Assembly (NCBI GenBank): GCA_025060475.1
Contig: JANXBZ010000006.1
Location: forward strand, 58,865 to 122,864
Length of the DNA stretch: 64,000 nt
DNA from: Dictyoglomus sp.
Lineage (GTDB): Bacteria > Dictyoglomota > Dictyoglomia > Dictyoglomales > Dictyoglomaceae
Direction of reading: 5' to 3'
A program made the position numbers and the translations under genes. This document shows positions 1 through 8,589 of this stretch, piece after piece. The notes under the pieces are model-generated. The model was not told where the DNA came from, ran no database searches, and saw only the letters and a program-made list of their open reading frames with translations. Numbering within the stretch: position 1 is the stretch's first letter; each line of letters begins with the position of its first letter.

Positions 1-587
1 ATTTTTATTCCTTCTAATAAAAGATTTTTTGCTTTTTCTTTTATTTCTCTAGTAAAATCCTCATCTTTTATATATTTAAGATTGATAATAACATTAAGCC
101 AGCCACCTTGAATCGCAGATTTCATACAAAGAGCAGAAACACCAATATCACTCACAACATTAGGATTAGTTTTTCCTACACATTTCTCTAATAACTTGAG
201 AAATGATAATCCCTTCTCCATTATGGATAAGGGAACCAAAGTAGCATCCTTTAATGCTTTTTCTAAAGCCTCTCTTCTTGCTTCCTTTTGTTCTTCAGTA
301 TCCTTTGGCATTTTATAGGCTCGAGAAACTTTATTAAAAGCAGTAGTATCTTCTTCTATTAAGTTTAGAAATTCCTTTTGTAGATTCTCAGACTCCTTTA
401 ATATTTCCAGTAAAAATTCCTCTTGATCTTTGAACTTTTCCTTCCCCATAGTGAGATTAATAACCATAGAGGATAAAGCAGAACCTATTGCTCCTAAGAG
501 GGCAGAAGCAGAGCCACCCCCAGGTGCTGGTTCTTTAGACGCTAAAAGCATTATAAATTGCTCTACACTGTGATTAATTATTGGCAT
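1..587 (-). CDS. Cyclodeaminase/cyclohydrolase family protein (FtcD C-domain), 3' end missing
   Basis: The gene reads leftwards from an ATG at 585-587, preceded by a good Shine-Dalgarno (AAGGAGG), and runs off the window edge, so about 195 residues are visible. The start (MPIINHSVEQF) and the glycine-rich PAPGGGSASAL segment are typical of the FTCD_C/FchA family. Members of that family convert formimino-THF or methenyl-THF in one-carbon metabolism. The rest is helical, as expected for this all-alpha fold. It lies 14 bp downstream of an alpha-oxoamine synthase on the same strand and is probably co-transcribed with it. Family assignment is good. Whether it is a cyclodeaminase or a methenyl-THF cyclohydrolase cannot be decided from the sequence. 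Confidence 0.8.
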   Translation of the reverse strand, partial: MPIINHSVEQFIMLLASKEPAPGGGSASALLGAIGSALSSMVINLTMGKEKFKDQEEFLLEILKESENLQKEFLNLIEEDTTAFNKVSRAYKMPKDTEEQKEARREALEKALKDATLVPLSIMEKGLSFLKLLEKCVGKTNPNVVSDIGVSALCMKSAIQGGWLNVIINLKYIKDEDFTREIKEKAKNLLLEGIK

Positions 588-601
588 AAAAATCCTCCTT
601 T

Positions 602-1801
602 TTATATTATTCCAATCTTTTTACCTGCCTTCTCAAATATTTCTAAGGCTCTATCAATCTGCTCCTCAGTATGAGTTGCCATATAACTTGTTCTCAATAA
701 AGATTGATTGGGAGGAACACCAGGAGGAAGAACGGGATTACAGTATACTCCTAATTCAAAGAGTTCCTTCCACATAAATATGGTCTTCCATCTATCCCTT
801 ATATATACAGGAATTATGGGAGTACAACTATTTCCCACATCAAACCCTAAAGATTTTAAGCCCTCTCTCATTCTATTAGATATTTTCCAAAGTCTTTCTA
901 TTCTCTCAGGTTCTTCTTGCATGACTTCTAGGGCTGCCAATGCAGCTGCAGTATTTGCAGGAGACATGCTAGCACTGAATATAAAAGATCTGGCATTATG
1001 TTTAATATAGAATATTACTTCTTCGTCTCCAGCTATAAAACCCCCTAAACTAGCAAAAGATTTACTAAAAGTTCCCATAATAATGTCCACACTATCCTCT
1101 AATCCAAAATAATTAGCAGTTCCTCTTCCATGATCCCCTAAAACTCCAATGGAGTGAGCATCATCTACCATTAGTCGAGCAGAATATTTTTTACAAAGCT
1201 TAACAATCTCTGGAAGAGGTGCTATATCTCCAGCCATAGAAAACACTCCATCCACTATAACCAGTTTTCCTGCATCTTCAGGACAACTTCTCAATACATT
1301 CTCTAAATCCTCCATATCATTATGCTTAAATCTTAACATTTTACCGTAGGACATCTTACATCCATCAATTATTGACGCATGATCTTCTTTGTCTGTTATT
1401 GCAATATCATCCTTTCCAATAAGAGCTGAAATTGTACCCACATTAGTCTGATATCCTGTTGAAAAAACTATACATGCTTCTTTATGTAGAAATTCTGCTA
1501 ATTTTTCCTCCAATTCTCTATGTAAGGCTAAAGTTCCATTCATAAAACGAGATCCTGTACAACTAGTACCATATTTTCTAATGGCATTAATAGCAGCTTC
1601 TTTTACCTTAGGATGAGTGGTAAGTCCTAAATAATTATTAGAACCTAGCATAATAAGCCTTCTTCCATTAATAACCACCTCAGTTCCTTCAGTTTCCTCC
1701 AATGGCAGGAAGTAGGGATAAATTCCCTGCTCAATAGCATATTTTGCATCAAATAAAGGATGCCCTGGAGCTAAATTTAAACATTTTTCAAATAAATCCA
1801 T
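602..1801 (-). CDS. Alpha-oxoamine synthase family PLP enzyme (Kbl/BioF-like)
   Basis: This 399-residue protein has the usual length for the family that condenses an amino acid with an acyl-CoA (glycine C-acetyltransferase, 8-amino-7-oxononanoate synthase, serine palmitoyltransferase). Visible landmarks are the PLP lysine K247 in [12 protein letters not shown], the pyridine-N aspartate region VDDAHS (213-217), His141 that stacks on PLP, and [13 protein letters not shown] (78-90). No biotin or threonine-catabolism genes lie next to it; the neighbours are a folate cyclodeaminase and ttuA. The substrate is therefore open, although a glycine-using KBL role would fit a one-carbon neighbour. The ATG start is supported by GAAAGG about 11 bases upstream. 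Confidence 0.85.
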   Translation of the reverse strand: MDLFEKCLNLAPGHPLFDAKYAIEQGIYPYFLPLEETEGTEVVINGRRLIMLGSNNYLGLTTHPKVKEAAINAIRKYGTSCTGSRFMNGTLALHRELEEKLAEFLHKEACIVFSTGYQTNVGTISALIGKDDIAITDKEDHASIIDGCKMSYGKMLRFKHNDMEDLENVLRSCPEDAGKLVIVDGVFSMAGDIAPLPEIVKLCKKYSARLMVDDAHSIGVLGDHGRGTANYFGLEDSVDIIMGTFSKSFASLGGFIAGDEEVIFYIKHNARSFIFSASMSPANTAAALAALEVMQEEPERIERLWKISNRMREGLKSLGFDVGNSCTPIIPVYIRDRWKTIFMWKELFELGVYCNPVLPPGVPPNQSLLRTSYMATHTEEQIDRALEIFEKAGKKIGII

Positions 1802-1881
1802 TTAAGCATCCCGACCTTTCTTTTTTTCCTATATTTTAAGCTTTAAGAAAGAGAATATCAACTAAAAGAGTTTGAATTTTA

Positions 1882-2796
1882 TTAAAGATTTTGAAGCTTA
1901 AGTTTTAGATTACATACGGAACATATCTCAGAAGCTGAAGGTTCGTTACAAATTTTACATTTTTTTATTTTATCTTCCTTTTTGTTAATCAGCAATGGAT
2001 AGATCTTTTTTAAGAAATTATTGAAAAATCTTATCTTTGTTCCTGGAAATTGCTCCTCAATATCTCCAAGGATTTTTTTATACTTTAAAGAAAGAGCTCC
2101 CTTACTTAAAGGGCATTCTTCCTCTATATATTTTATTTTCATAAGAAAAACATATATAGCACTCTCTTTCTCTGTAATTCTACAATATGGTTTTACCTTT
2201 CTAATAAATGTATTTTCTAACTCCATAAGCACAGGATATTGTCTTGAAAGATATTCCATATTCCAATTTAGAGTATTTCCAAAAAGTACAGATGTCTCAT
2301 CGTCAAGATTATGCCCTGTTGCAAGAATATTATAGCCCTTTTCTTTAGCTATTTTATTCATGTAATATCTTTTTATTGTTCCACAAAGGGAACAGGCGGG
2401 TTTATTGAATATTTTTTCCTTTATAACAGGAATAGGTGCGATTTCATTTCTCAAATCAACGATATATAAGTTTCTTCCTATTTTTTCTGCAAATTCTTCT
2501 GTATATTTTCTACTTTTTTCTGAATATTCATTAATTCCTAAATCAATGTGAAGTCCATCTACCCTATAACCAAGTTTATTTAGAACAAACCATAACCCTA
2601 AACTATCTTTACCTCCAGAAACTGCAACTAATATTTTATCCTCTTTTGTAAACATATGAAATTCTTTTATGGTACTTTGTACTCTTCTTTCAAACCATTC
2701 AATGAAATGCTCTTTACATAAACTTAGGTTATAGGAAGGTAAATTTACCAATGCTTCCTTCTTAATATTTTTGGTCTTACATATCTTACAATTCAT
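1882..2796 (-). CDS. ttuA: tRNA 2-thiouridine(54) synthetase TtuA
   Basis: This is a 304-residue ATP-pyrophosphatase of the TtcA/TtuA family. It activates U54 of tRNA and inserts sulfur to form 2-thioribothymidine, a modification that stabilises tRNA at high temperature. Visible elements are an N-terminal zinc finger (C3, C6, C27, H30), the PP-loop SGGKDS (60-65), cysteines C135, C138 and C228 in the positions that hold the catalytic 4Fe-4S cluster in TtuA, and a second CxxC...CxxC finger at the C-terminus. It follows ttuB with a 3-bp gap, the known donor-enzyme pairing. The partners TtuC and a cysteine desulfurase are not in the window. Confidence 0.93.
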   Translation of the reverse strand: MNCKICKTKNIKKEALVNLPSYNLSLCKEHFIEWFERRVQSTIKEFHMFTKEDKILVAVSGGKDSLGLWFVLNKLGYRVDGLHIDLGINEYSEKSRKYTEEFAEKIGRNLYIVDLRNEIAPIPVIKEKIFNKPACSLCGTIKRYYMNKIAKEKGYNILATGHNLDDETSVLFGNTLNWNMEYLSRQYPVLMELENTFIRKVKPYCRITEKESAIYVFLMKIKYIEEECPLSKGALSLKYKKILGDIEEQFPGTKIRFFNNFLKKIYPLLINKKEDKIKKCKICNEPSASEICSVCNLKLKLQNL

Positions 2797-2799
2797 TAA

Positions 2800-3015
2800 T
2801 TATCCTCCTGAGACTGCATTTATAACTTCTATCTCATCTTCGGGAGATAAAATACCACTTGACAACACTATTTCTCCATTCTTTACTACAAAAGCATATT
2901 CCTTTGAAAGTCCCAAAAATTCTAAAACTTCTTGAGAATTTATTCTATTTTTTTCTAAAGTCAAAGTATATACTTTCCCTCTATATTTAATGTTGAATAC
3001 ATGTTTCTCTTTCAT
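2800..3015 (-). CDS. ttuB: Ubiquitin-like sulfur carrier TtuB
   Basis: This small 71-residue protein is predicted to have the beta-grasp (ThiS/MoaD-like) fold and ends in Gly-Gly (NAVSGG), the tail that is adenylated and thiocarboxylated in sulfur carriers. A ThiS would be expected beside thiG/thiH and a MoaD beside moaE. Here it lies 3 bp upstream of ttuA, so TtuB is the best reading. It has a strong Shine-Dalgarno (AAGGAGG) upstream of the ATG. It is divergent from the TPP-riboswitch operon, with about 250 bp between the two starts. In Thermus TtuB also tags proteins; whether it does so here is unknown. Confidence 0.88.
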   Translation of the reverse strand: MKEKHVFNIKYRGKVYTLTLEKNRINSQEVLEFLGLSKEYAFVVKNGEIVLSSGILSPEDEIEVINAVSGG

Positions 3016-3058
3016 AATTTTAACCTCCTTACTTTAATTTATCTCTTCTTATATCTTC

Positions 3059-3088
3059 TTCTCACAAGCTTTTATGATATGATATAAT
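3059..3088 (+). promoter_or_regulatory. Probable promoter of the thiT operon
   Basis: A perfect TATAAT -10 hexamer lies at 3083-3088, about 30 bases before the riboswitch. The -35 region (TTCTCA at 3059-3064, spacer 18) matches the consensus poorly, so only the -10 is convincing. Confidence 0.45.
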
Positions 3089-3117
3089 AATTCCTAAAAA
3101 AATTAAAGAAAGACCTC

Positions 3118-3210
3118 CCAGGGGAGCTCCTGATATTGGAGCTGAGAGGGTAGCAAAAGCTACCGACCCTTGGAACCTGATCTGGGTAATGCCAGCGAAG
3201 GGAGAGGGAG
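3118..3210 (+). ncRNA. TPP riboswitch (THI element)
   Basis: The stretch contains the conserved thi-box blocks in order: GGGGAGCTC near 3120, CTGAGAGGG near 3142, then GACCCTTGGAACCTGATCTGGGTAATGCCAGCGAAGGGA in pieces between 3164 and 3203. The blocks pair as in the known THI fold, with P3 and the pyrophosphate-binding arm recognisable. It sits just before a terminator hairpin and a thiamine transporter gene. It therefore should shut off thiT and TPP kinase when TPP is plentiful. Confidence 0.96.
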
Positions 3211-3214
3211 AAAA

Positions 3215-3251
3215 AAGTTCCTTGCCTTAGCTGGTAAGGAACTTAATTTTT
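3215..3251 (+). terminator. Intrinsic terminator of the TPP riboswitch expression platform
   Basis: A 12-bp stem (3215-3226 with 3233-3244, one G-U pair) with a 6-base loop is followed by AATTTTT. It lies right after the aptamer and before the ribosome binding site AAGGAGG at 3254-3260. This points to control by premature transcription termination, not by hiding the ribosome binding site. Confidence 0.85.
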
Positions 3252-3269
3252 ATAAGGAGGATTTTAGAA

Positions 3270-4079
3270 ATGGAAGGAAAAACCATTAGAATCTTAACAG
3301 AAGGTGGAATGAGTATCGCTTTAGCTTTACTTCTTTGGTATTTGAAGATTGGAGAGATGCCCCAGGGAGGAAGTATTAGTTTGCAAATGCTTCCTTTATT
3401 TATATTTGCTTTAAGATGGGGATTAATTCCTGGGCTTTTTGTGGGATTAGTTTATGGCTTGGTTCATTCTCTTCAAGATCTTTACGTAGTTCATTGGTTT
3501 CAATATATATTAGATTATCCTATTGCTTTCTCTTTAATTGGTTTGGCAGGTTTAATAAAAAATTTTAAAACATCTAAAATAGTATCCTTTATAGTAGCTC
3601 TTTTGTTTCTTTTGGGTTCAGTAATATTCTTCTTGAATATTTCTTCGGAACTTCCTCAAGCTCAAAAGAATTTAGAGGAGCTAAAATCAAAAATTGAAAC
3701 TGTATCAGGGGAAGAAAGGGAAGAAATAAAAAAGGAAATTGAAGATCTAGAATTTAAAATAAGATGGTATCCTATTTCTCGAATTGTTATTCTTATTGCA
3801 GGAATTTTAGGTAGTGCTCTTCTTATTTATGGGGCACATTTAAGAAAGATAGCTGAACCTCTTGAATTAGGAATATTTATTGGTGGATTAGGAAGATTAT
3901 TTGCCCATTTTCTATCAGGAATAATTTTCTTCTCCCAGTATGCTCCCCCTGAAACTCCTGCCTGGCTCTATTCTCTAACATATAATCTCTTTGTAGTTGT
4001 TCCTAGCACCTTTGTTTGTCTTCCATTAATTCTTCTAATTTATCCAAGAATACAACAAGCTCTTTCCTCGGAAAAATGA
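3270..4079 (+). CDS. thiT: Thiamine ECF transporter substrate-binding subunit ThiT, with insertion
   Basis: This membrane S-component binds thiamine and works with a shared ECF energising module that is not encoded here. ThiT hallmarks are present: GEMPQGGSISLQMLPL (28-43), ALRWG, the Q-x2-LDYP-x-AF segment (78-87), and a C-terminal GRLFAHFLSG...YSLTYN block. At 269 residues it is much longer than the usual 180 or so. The extra 90-100 residues (about 101-195) contain two added hydrophobic segments flanking a charged coiled-coil stretch (about 125-165). The preceding TPP riboswitch supports the assignment. The stop overlaps the next start (ATGA). Confidence 0.93.
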   Translation: MEGKTIRILTEGGMSIALALLLWYLKIGEMPQGGSISLQMLPLFIFALRWGLIPGLFVGLVYGLVHSLQDLYVVHWFQYILDYPIAFSLIGLAGLIKNFKTSKIVSFIVALLFLLGSVIFFLNISSELPQAQKNLEELKSKIETVSGEEREEIKKEIEDLEFKIRWYPISRIVILIAGILGSALLIYGAHLRKIAEPLELGIFIGGLGRLFAHFLSGIIFFSQYAPPETPAWLYSLTYNLFVVVPSTFVCLPLILLIYPRIQQALSSEK

Positions 4080-4717
4080 AAATATTAATCTTTGCCAATG
4101 GGGAAAACAATTTATTAAGAGAAGAGTTAGAAGAAATATTTCCAATTGATAAGATTATTTGTGCAGATGGAGGTACAAAATTTGCTTTAAATATGAATCT
4201 GACACCAGATATTATAGTTGGAGATATGGACTCTATTTCCCATGAGATTATCGATAAGATTAAAAGAGAAAAAATAGAATGGAAAATATATCCCAAGGAG
4301 AAGGATGAGACGGACTTAGAATTAGCAGTAAAAGAAGCTTTAAAGTATAAACCTAAAATTATTTATTTTGTTGGACTTTTAGGAGGAAGAATAGATCATA
4401 CCCTGTCCAATTTATTTTTCTTGGAAAGTATAAAAGAAAAGGGAATAGAAGTTATAATACTTGATAGAAAAATAAGAATCACTTTGATGATAGGAGAAGA
4501 AGAAAAAATATTTTGGGGAAATGAGGGAGAAATTATCTCCCTCATCCCACTATCGGAAAGGGTGGAAGGTATAATCTTAAAAGGTTTAAAATACCCTTTG
4601 AATAATGAAACATTATATAGAAATCTTACAAGGGGAATAAGTAATGAATTCATATCAAAAGAAGCAAAAATAAAAATTTCTTTTGGGACCCTTATAGTTA
4701 TTCACTTCCTTTCTTAA
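4076..4717 (+). CDS. thiN: Thiamine pyrophosphokinase
   Basis: This 213-residue TPK transfers pyrophosphate from ATP to thiamine, completing the salvage route started by ThiT. Family motifs are clear: ICADGGTKFA near the start, the PDxIVGDMDSI aspartate motif, DETDLELAVKEA, and GGRIDHTLSN. I start it at the ATG at 4076, which overlaps the thiT stop as ATGA and gives MKILIFANG, the normal family beginning. An upstream in-frame ATG at 4016 would lie inside thiT and adds a non-conserved tail. It is co-transcribed with thiT and so shares riboswitch control. Confidence 0.93.
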   Translation: MKILIFANGENNLLREELEEIFPIDKIICADGGTKFALNMNLTPDIIVGDMDSISHEIIDKIKREKIEWKIYPKEKDETDLELAVKEALKYKPKIIYFVGLLGGRIDHTLSNLFFLESIKEKGIEVIILDRKIRITLMIGEEEKIFWGNEGEIISLIPLSERVEGIILKGLKYPLNNETLYRNLTRGISNEFISKEAKIKISFGTLIVIHFLS

Positions 4718-4728
4718 AATTTTTCTTT

Positions 4729-5046
4729 CTATGCTATACTTCTTTTAAATTCATTTCTTGCAATAAAAAGCATTATTAAAGCTAAGAATAATATATAAGA
4801 AAATCCTTTAATTAAATCTTCCATTTCCCATCCTGAAATCACAAGAGTTCTTAGAGGATTAACAACATAAGTAATAGGATTCCATCTTGCTATAGTTGCA
4901 AGCCAATCTGGCATAATTTGTATTGGAAACATGGCACTACTCGAAAACATAAGAGGCATTGTAAGAAAATTTATTACTGCAGTAAGTACTTCCATACTTT
5001 TAATTCTTGAAGCAATAGCTATGGAAAAGCCTGCCTGCTCTTTCAT
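4729..5046 (-). pseudogene. Remnant of ABC-2 type transporter permease (C-terminal third)
   Basis: The 105 readable residues match only the last part of a DrrB/ABC-2 permease. The conserved run NFLTMPLMFSSSAMFP is followed by WNPITYVVNPLRTLVI and a final membrane helix. The N-terminal domain and first helices are missing. On its 5' side the sequence passes directly into an ABC ATPase remnant, so an internal deletion has fused the two halves of an exporter. The ATG that opens the readable stretch is probably fortuitous. Confidence 0.8.
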
Positions 5047-5049
5047 AAA

Positions 5050-5405
5050 GTCTTAATAATTTTAGAAATTCTTCGGAACGTTCCTTTATTATATCCTTAG
5101 GAATATGGTAGAACCTCCCTTGAATATATGTTTTCCCATCCTGTTAAAGTATCATCAACTGTTAGATTCTGAGACACATAACCAATATCTCTTCTCACCT
5201 CTTAAGGTTGACGAGCCACATCATATCCTAATATTTTTACAGAACCGCTGGTTTGTTTAAGCAATGTGGTAAGAATCATTATAGTAGAAGTTTTTCCAGC
5301 CCCATTAGGTCCTAAAAAACTAAAAATTTCTCCCTCTTCTACTTCAAAAGATATTCCTTTTACTGCCTCAATATTTCCAAAGGGCGAGAAAGTGGAATAT
5401 AGTTC
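5050..5405 (-). pseudogene. Remnant of ABC exporter ATPase (N-terminal half)
   Basis: Reading leftwards, the sequence gives FGNIEAVKGISFEVEEGEIF, then the Walker A GPNGAGKTS, as in DrrA-type ATPases. An in-frame TAA follows ARQP. The reading then continues as EVRRDIGYVSQNLTVDDTLTGWENIY. A frameshift near 5118 leads into FYHIPKDIIKERSEEFLKLL in another frame, and the homology stops where the permease remnant begins. The signature and Walker B regions are lost. The first codons are not ATPase-like, which puts a rearrangement junction at about 5385-5407. Confidence 0.85.
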
Positions 5406-5406
5406 C

Positions 5407-5667
5407 ATAGAGAAGTTTATAAGAAATTCACTACATCCTTATTCTCAAGGGATTATAGGTTCCACTTTGGATGTAGGGACAAAAGAGGTCTCCTTAAGAC
5501 CAATTCCTGGAAATCCTCCAAATCTTATAAATCCCCCTATAGAATGTAGATTTCATCCAAGATGCCAATATACTCTATGTAAAGAAATTGAGCCAAAATT
5601 AGAAGGAATAGAAGACAGTCATAAAATCTCATGTCATTTAGTGAAGGGAATAAGGTTAAATGCCTAA
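5407..5667 (+). pseudogene. Remnant of oligopeptide ABC transporter ATPase (DppD/OppD C-terminus)
   Basis: About 86 codons match only the C-terminal oligo_HPY region of DppD/OppD ATPases: an EKFIRNSLHPYSQG-like segment, then RPIPGNPPNLINPP, then the cysteine pattern CRFHPRCQYTLC...C. The nucleotide-binding domain is absent. The fragment abuts, head to head, the remnant of an unrelated exporter ATPase on the other strand. That marks a deletion or inversion junction. The end overlaps the start of the next remnant (ATG at 5660), as dppD and dppF normally overlap. Confidence 0.85.
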
Positions 5668-6405
5668 GCTTCTTTTAGTAAAAAACTTAAAAAATATCTT
5701 CCTAGGGGAAGAAAAGTTTTAAAAACAGTAGATAATATTTCTTTTTCTATAAATGTAGGAGAGAACAGTTCTAAAAATCTACATTAGGTAGAACTATTTT
5801 AAGACTTCTTGAACCAAATGATGGAAAAATTATCTTTGATAGTGTAAACTTAAGAAGAATGGAAGAAGGATTAAGAAAAATAAGAATGTTTATGAAAATA
5901 ATATTTCAAGATCCCTTAGCTTTTTTAAATCCTCAAAAGACTATAGGACAGGCTATTGAAGATCTATTGATCATTCAGAATATATGAATAAAGAAAAAAA
6001 TTAGTTATGGATCTTCTTGATACTGTGGGTATTGGAAGGGAATTTATAGACTCTTTCCCTTATGAGTTCTCTGGTAGACAACAGCAAAGTGTTGGAATTG
6101 TAAGAACTTTGGCATTAAATTCCAAGTTTATTGTATGTGATGAACCAGTATCTTCTCTAGATGTATCTAAAGAAAGAACTTTTTGGAAATCTATTACACC
6201 CATATACAAATTATTCCTTTTGTCAGTACCAAAAATGCCTAAGGACGGAGACTGGCAAAAAACCTTCCCTTCATTAAAGGGAAAAATCCCATCTCCAATT
6301 GACCTGCCTGCAGAATGTAGATTCCATTCCCATTGTGAATATGGAGAAAACAAGAACCATTATTTAAAGAAATTTCTCAAGGACATTTTGTTTCCTACCA
6401 TTTAG
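5660..6405 (+). pseudogene. Remnant of oligopeptide ABC transporter ATPase (DppF/OppF)
   Basis: Pieces of a DppF/OppF ATPase lie in order but in different frames. MPKLLLVKNLKNIF is followed by a frameshift near 5700, then VLKTVDNISFSINVGE, after which the Walker A segment is deleted or scrambled. Next come GRTILRLLEPNDGKIIFD and IIFQDPLAFLNPQKTIGQAIEDL. The last readable part starts at about 6007 with a degenerate signature (EFSGRQQQSVGIVR) and Walker B (FIVCDEPVSSLDVS). A deletion then joins it to the C-terminal PAECRFHSHCEY tail. It cannot make a working ATPase. Confidence 0.88.
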
Positions 6406-6419
6406 TATAGGAGGAAAAG

Positions 6420-8243
6420 ATGGAAAAATTATATATCTTTCTTATTTTTGGGTTAATTTTTTTCCTTTTCAAGATAGTTGGCTGTATTCCTAAAGAAGAA
6501 ACAAAAGAAATAGTTGAATATCAAACTTATATAACAAAATATGCTGATAATAGAACTTTAAAAATTAATGATATAAAAATTCTAAAAGAAAAAATAGAAA
6601 AATATAGCCTTTTTGAAATAATTCTTGATATTCAGGGTACATATAATAATCCCTTTGATCCAGAAGAAATAGATATATTAGGTCATTTTACTGATCCTGA
6701 TGGAAAAGAAATCATTATCCCAGGATTTTTCTATCAAGAGTATGAGAGGGAATTAAAAGTAGATTACGAGGACTTAACTCCTATTTCTGAACCACAATTT
6801 AGGATAAGATTTTCCCCTATTAAAACTGGAATCTACAAATTTTATGTTTCTGTAAAGGATAGAACAGGAAAATATGAAACTTCTCAAATTTATAGTTTTG
6901 AAGTTATTAATTCTAAAAATCCAGGATTTGTTAGAACAAGTAAAAAAGATTTCCATTACTTTGAATTTGATAATGGAGAACCTTTTATTCCTATAGGTTC
7001 TAATGTTTGTTGGGCAGGAATGAAGGGAACTTTTGATTTTGATATCTGGCTTCCCAAATATGCAGAAGTAGGAGGAAATTATTTTAGAGTTTGGCTTGGA
7101 CCATCTTGGACTACCTTTGCCTTAGAAAGAAGCTCTGTAAGGGAATATGATTTAAAGAACGCATGGAGACTTGATTACATTCTTGATCTTTCTTCAAAAC
7201 TTGGTCTTTATGTAATGCTTTGTTTTGATAGTTATAACGAGCTAAGATATCAAAGGGAGGGATCTTATCCTTTCTGGGAATATACTCCTCATAATGTTAA
7301 AAATGGAGGACCATTAAAGGGACCAAGAGAATTTTGGACAAATAAAGAAATGCTTAAATATTATAAAAATAAGATAAGATATCTTATTGCAAGATATGGC
7401 TATAGAACTAACGTATTTGCTTGGGAATTATGGAATGAAGTAGACATTATATCTCCTTCCGCTTATATCCCTGAAGAGGTAAGAAATTGGCATGATGAAA
7501 TGTCTAAATATATAAAATATTTAGATCCATGGGATCATTTAATTACTTCAAGTTTTGCATCATCACTAGGAAAATCTGATATTGATAGACTTTCTAATAT
7601 TGATTTTGTTCAAACACATATTTATCAAAATAAAAACTATATAGAGTCATTAATGAGCCTTATTGAGTATAAAGAGAAATATAAAAAACCTCATCTTGTA
7701 GGAGAGTTTGGACTTGATGCAGGAGGTAATGATCCTTGGATAGATCCTCAAGGATATGCAATCCATAATGCCATATGGACTACTTTACTGTCTGGATCTT
7801 GTGGTTCTGCTATGTCATGGTGGTGGGATAACCATATTCATCCTAATGATCTCTATTTCCATTACAAGGCTCTTAAGGAATTTATAAAGGATATTAAATT
7901 TACTGAGGAAGATTTCAAAAGAGTTAAGGATTGTAAAATATCAGGAACAAATAGAAATTTAAAGGTCTTAGGATTAAATGGTAAAAATTATACTCTTCTT
8001 TGGCTTTATGATTCCAATATAGTTTACACTTATAAAAAAGAACTTCCTAAAATTTTCCCTGAAAATATCTTAGGAATTCTTTCTCTTCCTATGGAAAAAG
8101 GAAAATATAAAGTAATAATCTTTGATACTTATAAAGGAGAAGTAATAAAAGAGGAAATAGTTGAAAATTCAATTAATGAACTTAAAGTAAATATTCCTAA
8201 TTTTGAAAGAGATATGGGTATTAAAATTCAATTATTGAGGTGA
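6420..8243 (+). CDS. Lipoprotein glycoside hydrolase, DUF5060 plus GH-A (GH5-like) barrel
   Basis: The N-terminus is a lipoprotein signal with lipobox IVGC (Cys22), so the enzyme should be surface or periplasm anchored. Residues of about 45-160 form a DUF5060-type beta-sandwich. From about 175 on there is a TIM barrel with the clan GH-A pair: acid/base E340 in AWELWNEVD and nucleophile E429 in HLVGEFGLD. A small beta domain closes the protein. Relatives act on beta-mannans or other beta-glycans, but the substrate cannot be fixed by eye. It is intact although it lies among pseudogenes. A Shine-Dalgarno (AGGAGG) precedes the ATG. Confidence 0.85.
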   Translation: MEKLYIFLIFGLIFFLFKIVGCIPKEETKEIVEYQTYITKYADNRTLKINDIKILKEKIEKYSLFEIILDIQGTYNNPFDPEEIDILGHFTDPDGKEIIIPGFFYQEYERELKVDYEDLTPISEPQFRIRFSPIKTGIYKFYVSVKDRTGKYETSQIYSFEVINSKNPGFVRTSKKDFHYFEFDNGEPFIPIGSNVCWAGMKGTFDFDIWLPKYAEVGGNYFRVWLGPSWTTFALERSSVREYDLKNAWRLDYILDLSSKLGLYVMLCFDSYNELRYQREGSYPFWEYTPHNVKNGGPLKGPREFWTNKEMLKYYKNKIRYLIARYGYRTNVFAWELWNEVDIISPSAYIPEEVRNWHDEMSKYIKYLDPWDHLITSSFASSLGKSDIDRLSNIDFVQTHIYQNKNYIESLMSLIEYKEKYKKPHLVGEFGLDAGGNDPWIDPQGYAIHNAIWTTLLSGSCGSAMSWWWDNHIHPNDLYFHYKALKEFIKDIKFTEEDFKRVKDCKISGTNRNLKVLGLNGKNYTLLWLYDSNIVYTYKKELPKIFPENILGILSLPMEKGKYKVIIFDTYKGEVIKEEIVENSINELKVNIPNFERDMGIKIQLLR

Positions 8244-8253
8244 GGAATTAGAC

Positions 8254-8560
8254 ATGAAAAAAATTTCTAATTTTATTAATAATTATCTTAATTTTTATAG
8301 GGAGGATTTCTGGTATATATAAGCAATGGGGTGTTACTAGATGTAGGATTTGACCATGTAAGAATACCTATGAGGGGGAATTCTTATGCTGAATATAAAC
8401 AACCCTATAAAATATCTACTTTTATCTTTGAAAGGGTAGATTCCTTAATTAATGAAACTTGCAAAATAATATATATGTAATTAAATATTCATCATTATGA
8501 AGAAATTATGCAGGAGCCAGGAGTTAAAATAATTTTGTGTCTATTTCTAATATCATGAAT
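8254..8560 (+). pseudogene. Remnant of GH5 cellulase (N-terminal part)
   Basis: An ATG with a hydrophobic leader (MKKISNFINNYLNFY) follows the preceding gene. Broken reading frames then give DVGFDHVRIPM, QPYKIS, FERVDSLINE and finally IHHYEEIMQEP. These are in the order found in GH5 endoglucanases, where GFDHVRIPIRWS and NIHHYEEI are conserved blocks. Several stops and frameshifts separate them. The homology ends at about 8530, shortly before an IS256-type transposase remnant, so an insertion may have broken the gene. The C-terminal two thirds are gone. Confidence 0.75.
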
Positions 8561-8589
8561 ATATAATAAAATTCTAAATATTAATACCA

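Noticed and set aside
1802..1881. Small RNA or terminator between ttuA and the oxoamine synthase gene
   Set aside because: No stable stem is seen; only AT-rich sequence and the ribosome binding site for the next gene.
4003..4296. Open frames on the opposite strand of thiT/TPK and similar long antisense frames elsewhere
   Set aside because: They mirror real genes with strong family motifs, have no family-like sequence and lack ribosome binding sites.
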